Source: Streptomyces sp. NBC_00287 (GTDB taxonomy: Bacteria; Actinomycetota; Actinomycetes; Streptomycetales; Streptomycetaceae). From it: a stretch of 64,000 nt of DNA. The notes below the pieces were generated by a model. It had not been told where the DNA came from and ran no database searches. It saw only the letters and a list, made by a program, of their open reading frames with translations. The stretch covers positions 1,736,001-1,800,000 of the forward strand of contig NZ_CP108053.1 in NCBI RefSeq assembly GCF_036173105.1, in the 5' to 3' direction. Positions 58,223 through 64,000 of this stretch are shown here, in pieces (position 1 is the stretch's first letter; every line of letters starts with the position of its first letter). The translations under genes and the position numbers were made by a program.

Positions 58223-59175
58223 TTGGCGGCCTCCTCGTAGTGCACCCACTTCTTCTGCGACCAGAACAGGACCGCCGTGACCAGCGCCACCGCGACCACC
58301 AGCGTCCAGGCCATCGCGGAGGCGAAGCCCATCTGGGCCTCCTTGAAGCCCTTCTGGTAGAGGTAGCAGGTGTAGACGAGCGTGGCGTCGGCGGGCCCGC
58401 ACCGGGTGTCGGAGACGACGTAGGCGGAGCCGAACACCTGGAACGCGTGGATGGACTCCAGCAGCACGTTGAAGAACAGCACCGGCGAGATCATCGGCAG
58501 CGTGATGTTCCAGAACCTGCGGAAGGGACCGGCCCCGTCCACCTCGGCGGCCTCGTACAGCTCCCGCGGGACCTGCTTGAGACCGGCCAGGAAGATGACC
58601 ATCGGCGCGCCGAACTGCCAGATGCTCAGGGCCACCAGGGCGTAGAGGACATAGTCCGGGTTGCCGATCCAGCCGCCCACATCGAGACCGAAGATCTTCT
58701 GCCCACGGTCCACGATCGCGTCGTCGGAGAACAGCGCCCGCCATACGAAGCCCACGGAGACGCTGGCGCCGATGAGCGAGGGCATGTAGAACGCGGCCCG
58801 GTACAGGCCCTGTCCGCGCCGGCTCTGCGCGAGCAGCAGCGCGACGCCGAGCGCGAGCAGCAGCTTCAGCGGTGTGGCCACGACGACGTACTTCAGCGTG
58901 ACCTCGACCGACTTCTGCCAGCGTGGGTCCTGGAACATCGTCGTGAAGTTGTCCAGGCCCACCCACTTCGGCGGCGTGAACAGGTTGTAGCTGGTGAACG
59001 CGTAATACAGCGACGCGATCATCGGCCCCGCCGTGAGCAGCAGGAACCCCGCGAGCCACGGCGACATGAAGAGATAGCCGGCGAGGTTCTCGCGGCGCCG
59101 CCCGCGCCGCCCGGCGGCAGGAGCGGTGGACCGCTTCTTCGCCGGGCGCACGGGCGCTTCCTTGACGAGCGTCAT
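58219..59175 (-). CDS. Carbohydrate ABC transporter permease, MalF type
   Basis: 318 aa. A basic, disordered N-terminus (1-30) precedes six helices, starting with YLFMSPWLAGFLLLTAGPM. The EAA loop reads ELYEAAEVDGAGPFRRFWNITLP (about residues 208-230). It pairs with the MalG-type permease in a CUT1 importer. The ATG at 59175 is 14 bp after the binding-protein stop, in the operon order lipoprotein - permease - permease - DUF624 - lyase. Confidence 0.95.
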   Translation of the reverse strand: MTLVKEAPVRPAKKRSTAPAAGRRGRRRENLAGYLFMSPWLAGFLLLTAGPMIASLYYAFTSYNLFTPPKWVGLDNFTTMFQDPRWQKSVEVTLKYVVVATPLKLLLALGVALLLAQSRRGQGLYRAAFYMPSLIGASVSVGFVWRALFSDDAIVDRGQKIFGLDVGGWIGNPDYVLYALVALSIWQFGAPMVIFLAGLKQVPRELYEAAEVDGAGPFRRFWNITLPMISPVLFFNVLLESIHAFQVFGSAYVVSDTRCGPADATLVYTCYLYQKGFKEAQMGFASAMAWTLVVAVALVTAVLFWSQKKWVHYEEAAK

Positions 59176-59189
59176 GGTGGTACGTCCCC

Positions 59190-60479
59190 TCAGCCCGCGA
59201 ACGCGGCCTTGGCCTCGCTGAACAGCGCCTTGGCGGCATCGGCCGGCTTGGTCTTGCCCTGGGTGACCTCACCGCCGAGACGCAGGAACGCCGCCTCGAT
59301 GATGTCGGCGCCGGAGGGGTGCGGGGTGATCTTCCCGAGCACGCCGGCCGCGGCGACCTCCTCCTCGTACGCCTTGACGCCCTTGTTGTTGTCGTCGGTG
59401 GGCGTGAACGCCTCGTACTGCTCGGTCGTGGCGAGGATGCCGCGGTCGTAGCCCATGATCTTGCCGACCTCGGGGTCATGGACCATGAAGTCGATGAACT
59501 GGGCGACTTCCTTGGGGTGCTTGGTCCCGGAGAAGGCGCTGAGCATCAGCGAACCGAGGTACTGGCCCGTCTGCTTGCCGTCCGTGGTGGGGATCGGCGC
59601 GAGCCCGTAGTCCGACTCGCCCTCGCCCTCGTAGCGGATGGAGAAGTTGTCCCAGGTGAACTCGGACGCGGCGAGCCCTGCCGAGAGCGCGGACAACGGC
59701 TTGACCTGCTCGACCTTCTTCGGGTCGGCGATGAGCCCGGACCGCACGCGCTTGTAGCCGTCCTCCCACCACTGCGTCAGATCGTCCTCGGTGAAGCCTA
59801 GATCGGAGTCGGTGAAGAAGGCCTTGCCGTTCTGACGGAGATACAGGTCGTAGAGGTACATGATGCTGCAGTAGCCGGTGTCACCGGCGATCTTCGCCTT
59901 GTCCTGGATCGTCTGGAGAGCGTCGAAGTACTCGTCCCAGGTCCAGCCCATCTTCGCCTCGACGCCCGCCTTCTTGAAGGCTTTGAGGTCGATGACGAGC
60001 GCCATGGTGTTGGCACCGACCGGGATACCGATCTGCTTGCCGTCGACCTGACCGTTCGCCAGAACGCCGTTGCGGAAGTTCTCCAGGCTCAGATTCCCGG
60101 CGTCCGCCTGCGTCTTGAGGTCCAGGAGAACCCCGCGCTTGTCGTACTTGCGAAGAAAGCCGACCGCATTCTGGAAAACGTCCGGCGGATTCCCGCCGGA
60201 GGCCTGGGTCTGGAACTTCTCCCAGAAGGCCTCGTAGTCGGTGAATTCCGGCTTGATCTTGATCTTCGGGTACTTCTTCTCGAAGAGCGCGATCGTCTTC
60301 TTGATGGCGATGGTGCGCGGCTCGCCACCCCACCACGCGTAACGGAGCGTCACAGTCCCGTCGCCGGAGCCGCTGTCGTCACCACCGCACCCCGTCGTCG
60401 CCGCCAGCCCCAGCGTGGCCGCCGAAGCACCGGCCACCTTCAGGATCGTTCGCCTCTCAACATTCCTGCTGGTTCCCAT
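59190..60479 (-). CDS. Tat-type lipoprotein sugar-binding protein of an ABC importer
   Basis: 429 aa. The signal peptide has ERR then a hydrophobic core and a lipobox TTG-C with Cys31 as lipid anchor; the RR pair suggests Tat export, frequent for Streptomyces lipoproteins. The mature protein is a CUT1 family 1 binding protein: LRYAWWGGEPRT, IKPEFTDYEAFWEKFQTQAS, NPPDVFQNAVG. The ATG at 60479 is chosen for the excellent GGGGAGGTGG 9 nt upstream rather than an upstream ATG in frame. It is the first gene of the operon and has a strong promoter with operator sequences. Its ligand is probably a pectin-derived oligosaccharide, inferred from the lyase. Confidence 0.95.
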   Translation of the reverse strand: MGTSRNVERRTILKVAGASAATLGLAATTGCGGDDSGSGDGTVTLRYAWWGGEPRTIAIKKTIALFEKKYPKIKIKPEFTDYEAFWEKFQTQASGGNPPDVFQNAVGFLRKYDKRGVLLDLKTQADAGNLSLENFRNGVLANGQVDGKQIGIPVGANTMALVIDLKAFKKAGVEAKMGWTWDEYFDALQTIQDKAKIAGDTGYCSIMYLYDLYLRQNGKAFFTDSDLGFTEDDLTQWWEDGYKRVRSGLIADPKKVEQVKPLSALSAGLAASEFTWDNFSIRYEGEGESDYGLAPIPTTDGKQTGQYLGSLMLSAFSGTKHPKEVAQFIDFMVHDPEVGKIMGYDRGILATTEQYEAFTPTDDNNKGVKAYEEEVAAAGVLGKITPHPSGADIIEAAFLRLGGEVTQGKTKPADAAKALFSEAKAAFAG

Positions 60480-60517
60480 GGTTGGGCCACCTCCCCGCAG
60501 CGTCATTGCCGCCTGCA

Positions 60518-60577
60518 TGAATCGTTTCAAGTAAGCGCTTGCTGGCACAAGTTACGGAGGGCCTCGGGGTGCGTCAA
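60518..60577 (-). promoter_or_regulatory. Sugar operon promoter with LacI-type operator
   Basis: On the minus strand TTGACG (60572-60577), 17 bp, TAACTT (60549-60554) is near-consensus. Just downstream, covering the expected start site, lie CAAGCGCTTACTTG (60529-60542 region, core AAGCGCTT at 60533-60540) and TGAAACGATTCA (60518-60529), both with the central CG and symmetry of LacI/GalR operators. This placement gives repression until an inducer binds. No LacI regulator gene is in the window. Confidence 0.75.
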
Positions 60578-60779
60578 TGATTCGGACAGGAATTTCTTGC
60601 GGAGGGGAGCGGCGTTCCGGGCGTCCACGGGGGCGACTAGCCACGACCGATGGGGAGTCGTCGCAGGTGGGGTGGGTGAGGTCGGTCGGCCGAACAGGAT
60701 GTGGCGCGACGGACGCGGAGCCCGCTCGGCCGAAAGTCGTCTCGCCGGACGGGAGGCCGGGGCCCTCGCCGAACGACGA
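60578..60779. other. Non-coding stretch between sugar operon and tRNA-Val
   Basis: About 200 bp with no credible gene, repeat or RNA. The only structures are the operon promoter at one end and the tRNA terminator at the other. Confidence 0.6.
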
Positions 60780-60809
60780 CGGCCCGCCTGCTCTGAAGCA
60801 GACGGGCCG
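60780..60809 (-). terminator. Terminator after tRNA-Val copy 2
   Basis: CGGCCCGCCTGCT (60780-60792) pairs with AGCAGACGGGCCG (60797-60809), one mismatch, loop CTGA, 11 nt beyond the tRNA 3' end. Confidence 0.8.
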
Positions 60810-60817
60810 CTGTCCCG

Positions 60818-60894
60818 GGTGGGCGATACTGGGTTCGAACCAGTGACCTCTTCGGTGTGAACGAAGCGCTCTCCCACTGAGCTAATCGCCCGGG
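60818..60894. repeat. 77-bp direct repeat, copy 2 (tRNA-Val and flanks)
   Basis: Same 77 bases as 50996-51072, same orientation. Confidence 0.95.
60820..60891 (-). tRNA. tRNA-Val (anticodon CAC), copy 2
   Basis: Identical in all 72 positions to the copy at 50998-51069; the anticodon loop TTCACAC gives CAC, and the 3' CCA is again not encoded. Upstream on the minus strand a TAATCT (60905-60910) may be the -10; a good -35 is not seen, so its promoter differs from that of copy 1. Confidence 0.97.
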
Positions 60895-60979
60895 CGCAGG
60901 AAGAAGATTACCCCATGTCAGGGGGTGCCTGTGACCAGCGCGGACACCGACCGGCGGCCACCCGCACCCCCTCGACGGA

Positions 60980-61432
60980 TCACTGGTCCTTGATCTTCCA
61001 GGGCATCACGAGCCCGAACTTCCAGAGGTAGATCCCACCCAGGACGGCCACGATCACGAGGCCGATCGAGGTCAGGATGATGTTGCGGCGGCGCACCTTG
61101 GGATCAAGGGCGCGCTGGGCGGCCTCGGTGACCTTGCGCTTGGTCCAGCGCAGCACCAGCTGGGCCCAGACGAACTCGGTCGCCCAGATCGCCATGCCGC
61201 CGAAGATCACCACCCAGCCGGGGCCGGGCAGCGGCAGCATCACGATGCCGAGTCCCACGACCGCCAGGCCGATGATGAAGACGCCCACCTGCCAGCTCAG
61301 GTGCAGCAGACGGCGCGCCTGGATGAATGCCGGCGCTCTCGAGCCGAGTCCCTGCTCGGCCTTGGCACCGTCCACTTCGGTCTCGTTCGACGCCATGGCC
61401 ACCTCGCCAGGCTCGCTACTCCCCGTGTTCAT
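60980..61432 (-). CDS. PGPGW-motif membrane protein (TIGR02611 family)
   Basis: 150 aa with three hydrophobic segments (about residues 48-66, 70-90 with LPLPGPGWVVIFGG, and 124-142). The PGPGW turn between helices defines this actinobacterial family; function is unknown. The ATG at 61432 is used because homologues begin MNTGS; an ATG 36 bp inside, behind GAGGTGG, would also work. It is divergent from ssgB across about 190 bp. Confidence 0.88.
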   Translation of the reverse strand: MNTGSSEPGEVAMASNETEVDGAKAEQGLGSRAPAFIQARRLLHLSWQVGVFIIGLAVVGLGIVMLPLPGPGWVVIFGGMAIWATEFVWAQLVLRWTKRKVTEAAQRALDPKVRRRNIILTSIGLVIVAVLGGIYLWKFGLVMPWKIKDQ

Positions 61433-61505
61433 ACGGCCAAACCCTACCGGAGAGAAACCAGTCACCGGAATGGTCGTACCTCGCGAACGGGTCGTCGGCC
61501 GGAAG

Positions 61506-61560
61506 AGTTACGTAAAGACACGCAAAACACTCAGAGGGGTTTACAACGGCACCGTAGGTG
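61506..61560 (+). promoter_or_regulatory. ssgB control region: BldD-like half-site and possible sigma-H promoter
   Basis: GTTACGTAA (61507-61515) has the GTTAC half of a BldD box but the partner half is poor. GGGTTT (61537-61542) and GTAGGT (61554-61559) loosely resemble the -35/-10 of sigma-H promoters, and sigma-H control of ssgB is established in S. coelicolor. BldD repression of ssgB is also established. Exact sites here are tentative. Confidence 0.35.
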
Positions 61561-61623
61561 GCATGTCGATTTCGCCGACGTGCGAATCCCCGAGCGCACA
61601 CTGAGCGAAAGGCCCTGGCGCTT

Positions 61624-62037
61624 ATGAACACCACGGTCAGCTGCGAGCTGCACCTGCGCCTCGTTGTGTCGAGCGAGTCCTCCCTGCCTGTCCCCGCAGG
61701 CCTGCGGTACGACACGGCCGACCCCTACGCCGTGCACGCCACCTTCCACACCGGAGCCGAGGAGACCGTCGAGTGGGTGTTCGCCCGCGACCTCCTGGCC
61801 GAGGGCCTGCACCGCCCCACCGGGACCGGCGACGTCCGAGTCTGGCCGTCGCGCAGTCATGGCCAGGGGGTCGTCTGCATCGCCCTCAGCTCCCCGGAGG
61901 GCGAGGCCCTTCTCGAGGCCCCGGCCCGGGCCCTGGAGTCCTTCCTGAAGCGAACAGACGCCGCCGTGCCCCCCGGCACGGAACACCGGCACTTCGATCT
62001 CGATCAGGAGCTCTCACACATCCTGGCGGAGAGCTGA
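61624..62037 (+). CDS. ssgB: SsgB, sporulation cell-division activator
   Basis: Recruits FtsZ to future septum sites in aerial hyphae, working with SsgA. The 137-aa sequence MNTTVSCELHLRLVVSSESS onward agrees with the near-invariant SsgB sequence as I recall it. The SALP-family core includes DPYAVHATFHTGAEETVEW and a C-terminal helix ending in SHILAES. The ATG at 61624 gives exactly the known length. It is transcribed alone, divergent from the PGPGW gene. BldD, at the other end of the window, is a known repressor of ssgB, so the window holds both regulator and target. Confidence 0.98.
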   Translation: MNTTVSCELHLRLVVSSESSLPVPAGLRYDTADPYAVHATFHTGAEETVEWVFARDLLAEGLHRPTGTGDVRVWPSRSHGQGVVCIALSSPEGEALLEAPARALESFLKRTDAAVPPGTEHRHFDLDQELSHILAES

Positions 62038-62330
62038 GGCGGGGCACCACCAAGCCGCCCGGCGCCGTCGACTCGGGGAGACGGCTCGGGCACAGGTCAA
62101 ACAATCGCATACGGTATGCGCCGATGCCGTCACCGTGAGTCACCTGCGGGGGCGGCATCGGCGTGCGTGGGTTCGCTCCGCCCGCGGCCTGATCCTCGCG
62201 GTCCGCGGCGCTTTTCGGTTGCCCCCGGCTACCACGCACCTGGCGCGGCCGTACCGCCGTCGGCGAAGCTACTACCATCGGCCAGCATCGGCGGGCGCCT
62301 GCGCCCGACCCTCAGGCCAGGGAGCGAAAC

Positions 62331-62891
62331 GTGCTGATCACCCACGACACCCGGTGCGCCCTCGACGCCGTCGTGGATCTGGTGAACACCGCACCGGAGG
62401 ACGACACGACGGCGGACGCGCTGCCGGATGTCGCGGCACTCGCCGATTTTGTGCGCAAGCACGAGATCAGCGATGTCGGCGTGCTCTCGGAGCTGGATCT
62501 GTCCGCGGTGCGCAAGGTCCGGGGGAAGTTCGCCCGCGTCTTCGCGGCACCGGACGCCCGGACCGCCTCCAGCCTGATCAACGAGTTGGTCGCCGCCGCC
62601 GGCACCACTCCGCGGCTCACCGATCACGACGGCTACGACTGGCATGTGCACTACTTCGCGCCCGGTGCCTCCGTCGCCGATCATCTGGCCGCCGACTGCG
62701 GCATGGCGCTGGCGTTCTTCGTGGTCGCCGGGGAGCAGGAGCGGCTACGGCGCTGCGAGGCCCCCGACTGCCGTCGCGCCTTCGTCGACCTCTCCCGCAA
62801 TCGCTCCCGGCGCTACTGCGACAGCCGGACCTGCGGCAACAGGCTGCATGTGGCCGCGTACCGGGCGCGGCGCAAGGAAGCCGCGGGCTGA
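62331..62891 (+). CDS. CGNR zinc-finger protein (ABATE domain)
   Basis: 186 aa. The N-terminal ABATE-like domain (about 1-130) begins VLITHDTRCALDAVVDLVNT, and the C-terminal CGNR zinc finger (about 138-182) has RRCEAPDCRRAFVDLSRNRS then RRYCDSRTCGNRLHVAAYR. CGNR proteins are presumed transcriptional regulators that use a treble-clef-like finger. The start is a GTG at 62331. It stands alone, 293 bp after ssgB; the interval has no visible gene or clear regulatory element. No ligand or target is known. Confidence 0.92.
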   Translation: MLITHDTRCALDAVVDLVNTAPEDDTTADALPDVAALADFVRKHEISDVGVLSELDLSAVRKVRGKFARVFAAPDARTASSLINELVAAAGTTPRLTDHDGYDWHVHYFAPGASVADHLAADCGMALAFFVVAGEQERLRRCEAPDCRRAFVDLSRNRSRRYCDSRTCGNRLHVAAYRARRKEAAG

Positions 62892-62964
62892 GCACCCCGG
62901 CCCGGGTCGGACATCGGCGTCGACGCGGGCCCCGGCGGGTGGCGCCGGGGGCCGCGGGTACGGC

Positions 62965-63117
62965 TCAGAGCAGCAGCAGATCGTGCAGCGCAGCCATGAG
63001 CAGCAGACACCCGATCACCGCAAGGAAGATCATCAGCGGTGGCTGGGAAAGGGCGAAGAGGCATCCGCGCGGCTCGTCCTGCGGCGGCGCGGTCTCGCTC
63101 TGTGTCGTGTCCAGCAT
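62965..63117 (-). CDS. 50-aa single-pass membrane protein (small ORF)
   Basis: Reads MLDTTQSETAPPQDEPRGCL, then FALSQPPLMIFLAVIGCLLLMAALHDLLLL in two pieces: a hydrophilic N-terminus followed by one membrane helix (about residues 29-47) ending at the C-terminus. A GCGAG precedes the ATG at 63117 and a better GGGAGGG lies 33 nt upstream. Codon third positions are GC-biased and the frame encodes a coherent tail-anchored protein, which argues for a real gene. Function unknown; convergent with the CGNR gene. Confidence 0.55.
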   Translation of the reverse strand: MLDTTQSETAPPQDEPRGCLFALSQPPLMIFLAVIGCLLLMAALHDLLLL

Positions 63118-63286
63118 CTCGCGGGCGATGATGGCGTAGTGAACCCTCCCGGCGCGATCAACACGCCCGGAAGTAGCGGGAGTTCGCCTTAATCCGCGAT
63201 GTCCGGTCCGGGTCTTGATCGATTACGGACGGGCGGCGACCCACTGTGTCGTTTCAGCCGGCATGCGGTCGTCATATGCCGTGCTT

Positions 63287-63709
63287 CTAGATGCCGTGCT
63301 TCTTCAGGATGGCCTCGATGTCGCTGAAGTCCTCCTGGGGTCCCGCCGCGGGCTTGGCCGCCGGGCGGGAGCCGGAGCCCAGGGAGGGCGCCGAGGCCGC
63401 CGGGGCCACCGCGTCACGGCGAGCGGACCTGGCCTCCTTGGGCTTGCCGCCACCCCGGCGGCGCTCCACGGCGCGGGTGCTCGCGAACAGCATCCAGGAG
63501 GCACCGAGCACGCCGAAGCCTGCCCACGCGACCGGACTGAACGCGGTGTCCGCCAGCCACTCGACGACCCCGGTCATCACCAGGCCAAGGGGAACGAGCG
63601 AGTACGCGGCAAGCCGGGCGGCGGAGAGGAAACGCTTGCGGTACGCCGTGACCGCCGCGATGCCCAGGCCGGCCGCGGCGACGGCGGAACAGACGGTCTC
63701 GGCAATCAT
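63287..63709 (-). CDS. Membrane protein, unknown function
   Basis: 140 aa with three hydrophobic segments (about residues 3-18, 27-48, 56-73), then a basic Ala/Pro-rich stretch with GSGSRPAAKPAAGP and a short acidic end DFSDIEAILKKHGI, whose spacing looks like a conserved helix. The ATG at 63709 is chosen because GGAGGACCGG lies directly upstream. It is divergent from the gene at 63899. The end motif recurs in other small Streptomyces membrane proteins by my recollection; function unknown. Confidence 0.72.
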   Translation of the reverse strand: MIAETVCSAVAAAGLGIAAVTAYRKRFLSAARLAAYSLVPLGLVMTGVVEWLADTAFSPVAWAGFGVLGASWMLFASTRAVERRRGGGKPKEARSARRDAVAPAASAPSLGSGSRPAAKPAAGPQEDFSDIEAILKKHGI

Positions 63710-63898
63710 CCGGTCCTCCAGACAGGATTCGGTCAGGCGCGGGGCCTTCGTCCCTTCCATCCTGCACCTACGAGGCCCCGCCGGGCCATGCTCCCGCCGG
63801 ACATCAGGGACATCTCCGGGTCGGCTCCTCCGAAGGTGCCGTTCCGGTCGTAGATCCCTGATTGGGCCGGGCGGGTTCCGGGCTGGGAGACTGGGCGC

Positions 63899-64000
63899 AT
63901 GAGCGACTCCTCCCCCGTCCGTCCCGCCGCGCCCGTCCTCGACGTCTGGTGCGAACTCCAGTGCCCGGACTGCCGTACCGCCCTCGACGACCTGCGGGCC
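63899..64000 (+). CDS. Thioredoxin-fold protein, cut by window end
   Basis: The first 34 residues read MSDSSPVRPAAPVLDVWCEL then QCPDCRTALDDLRA. The CPDC motif following a hydrophobic strand is a thioredoxin/DsbA-type active site at the start of the domain. The remainder is outside the window, so the subfamily (DsbA-like oxidoreductase or mycothiol-linked) cannot be decided. It is divergent from the preceding membrane protein, with about 190 bp between. Confidence 0.6.
   Translation, partial: MSDSSPVRPAAPVLDVWCELQCPDCRTALDDLRA

Noticed and set aside
60597..60860. Short plus-strand frames between the sugar operon and tRNA-Val copy 2
   Set aside because: They run through the tRNA antisense strand, lack ribosome-binding sites and have no coherent protein features.

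Overview
The window is high-GC actinobacterial chromosome, almost certainly Streptomyces. Diagnostic genes are bldD (the c-di-GMP-responsive developmental repressor) and ssgB (137 aa, a sporulation cell-division activator found only in sporulating actinomycetes). GTG starts are frequent, and the gene order matches, from memory, the S. coelicolor core segment running from pyrB/bldD to ssgB. There are no insertion sequences, phage genes or CRISPR arrays, and coding density is high.

Layout. (1) 1-5.3 kb: pyrB (cut by the window edge) and pyrR, divergent from bldD; then nusB, efp, an M24 peptidase homologue with altered metal ligands, and a proline-rich P-loop ATPase. (2) 5.4-15.4 kb: a minus-strand run DUF948 - DUF6167-like - alaS - ruvX - mltG - aroE - small membrane protein - aroC - aroK - aroB, joining shikimate synthesis, alanyl-tRNA synthesis and cell-wall glycan cleavage. 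(3) 15.5-25.3 kb: an AfsR-like NTPase/TPR protein without DNA-binding domains, rpsD with a long structured leader, rarA, a VKOR-type thiol oxidase partner, hisS, an MBL hydrolase, a membrane-anchored cyclophilin and a DUF349 protein. (4) 25.3-37 kb: the conserved block yebC-ruvC-ruvA-ruvB-yajC-secD-secF-apt-rel plus pdxS-pdxT, covering recombination repair, protein export, purine salvage, the stringent response and PLP synthesis. (5) 37-48.2 kb: phosphatidylinositol mannoside synthesis (pgsA, acyltransferase, pimA) and HIT-thrS, separated by a plus-strand pair: an EF-G paralogue with altered GTPase motifs and a 551-aa membrane protein. (6) 48.2-60.9 kb: the accessory part, with a two-gene DUF4365 unit, a DnaQ-like exonuclease, two identical tRNA-Val(CAC) genes, and between them a large membrane protein and a five-gene operon for uptake and cleavage of a pectin-type sugar (Tat lipoprotein, two permeases, DUF624, PL26-like lyase) behind a near-consensus promoter with LacI-type operator sequences. 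(7) 60.9-64 kb: a PGPGW membrane protein, ssgB, a CGNR regulator and small membrane proteins, ending inside a thioredoxin-fold gene.

Regulatory sequence that can be read directly includes two abutting BldD boxes across the bldD promoter, a PyrR-binding-loop-like hairpin next to the pyrR Shine-Dalgarno sequence, the sugar operon promoter, and many perfect-stem terminators between convergent genes. The most unusual observations are the EF-G paralogue that has lost several catalytic residues, the M24 homologue beside efp with three of five metal ligands changed, the uncharacterised DUF4365 gene pair, and the sugar cassette lying between 77-bp tRNA direct repeats.
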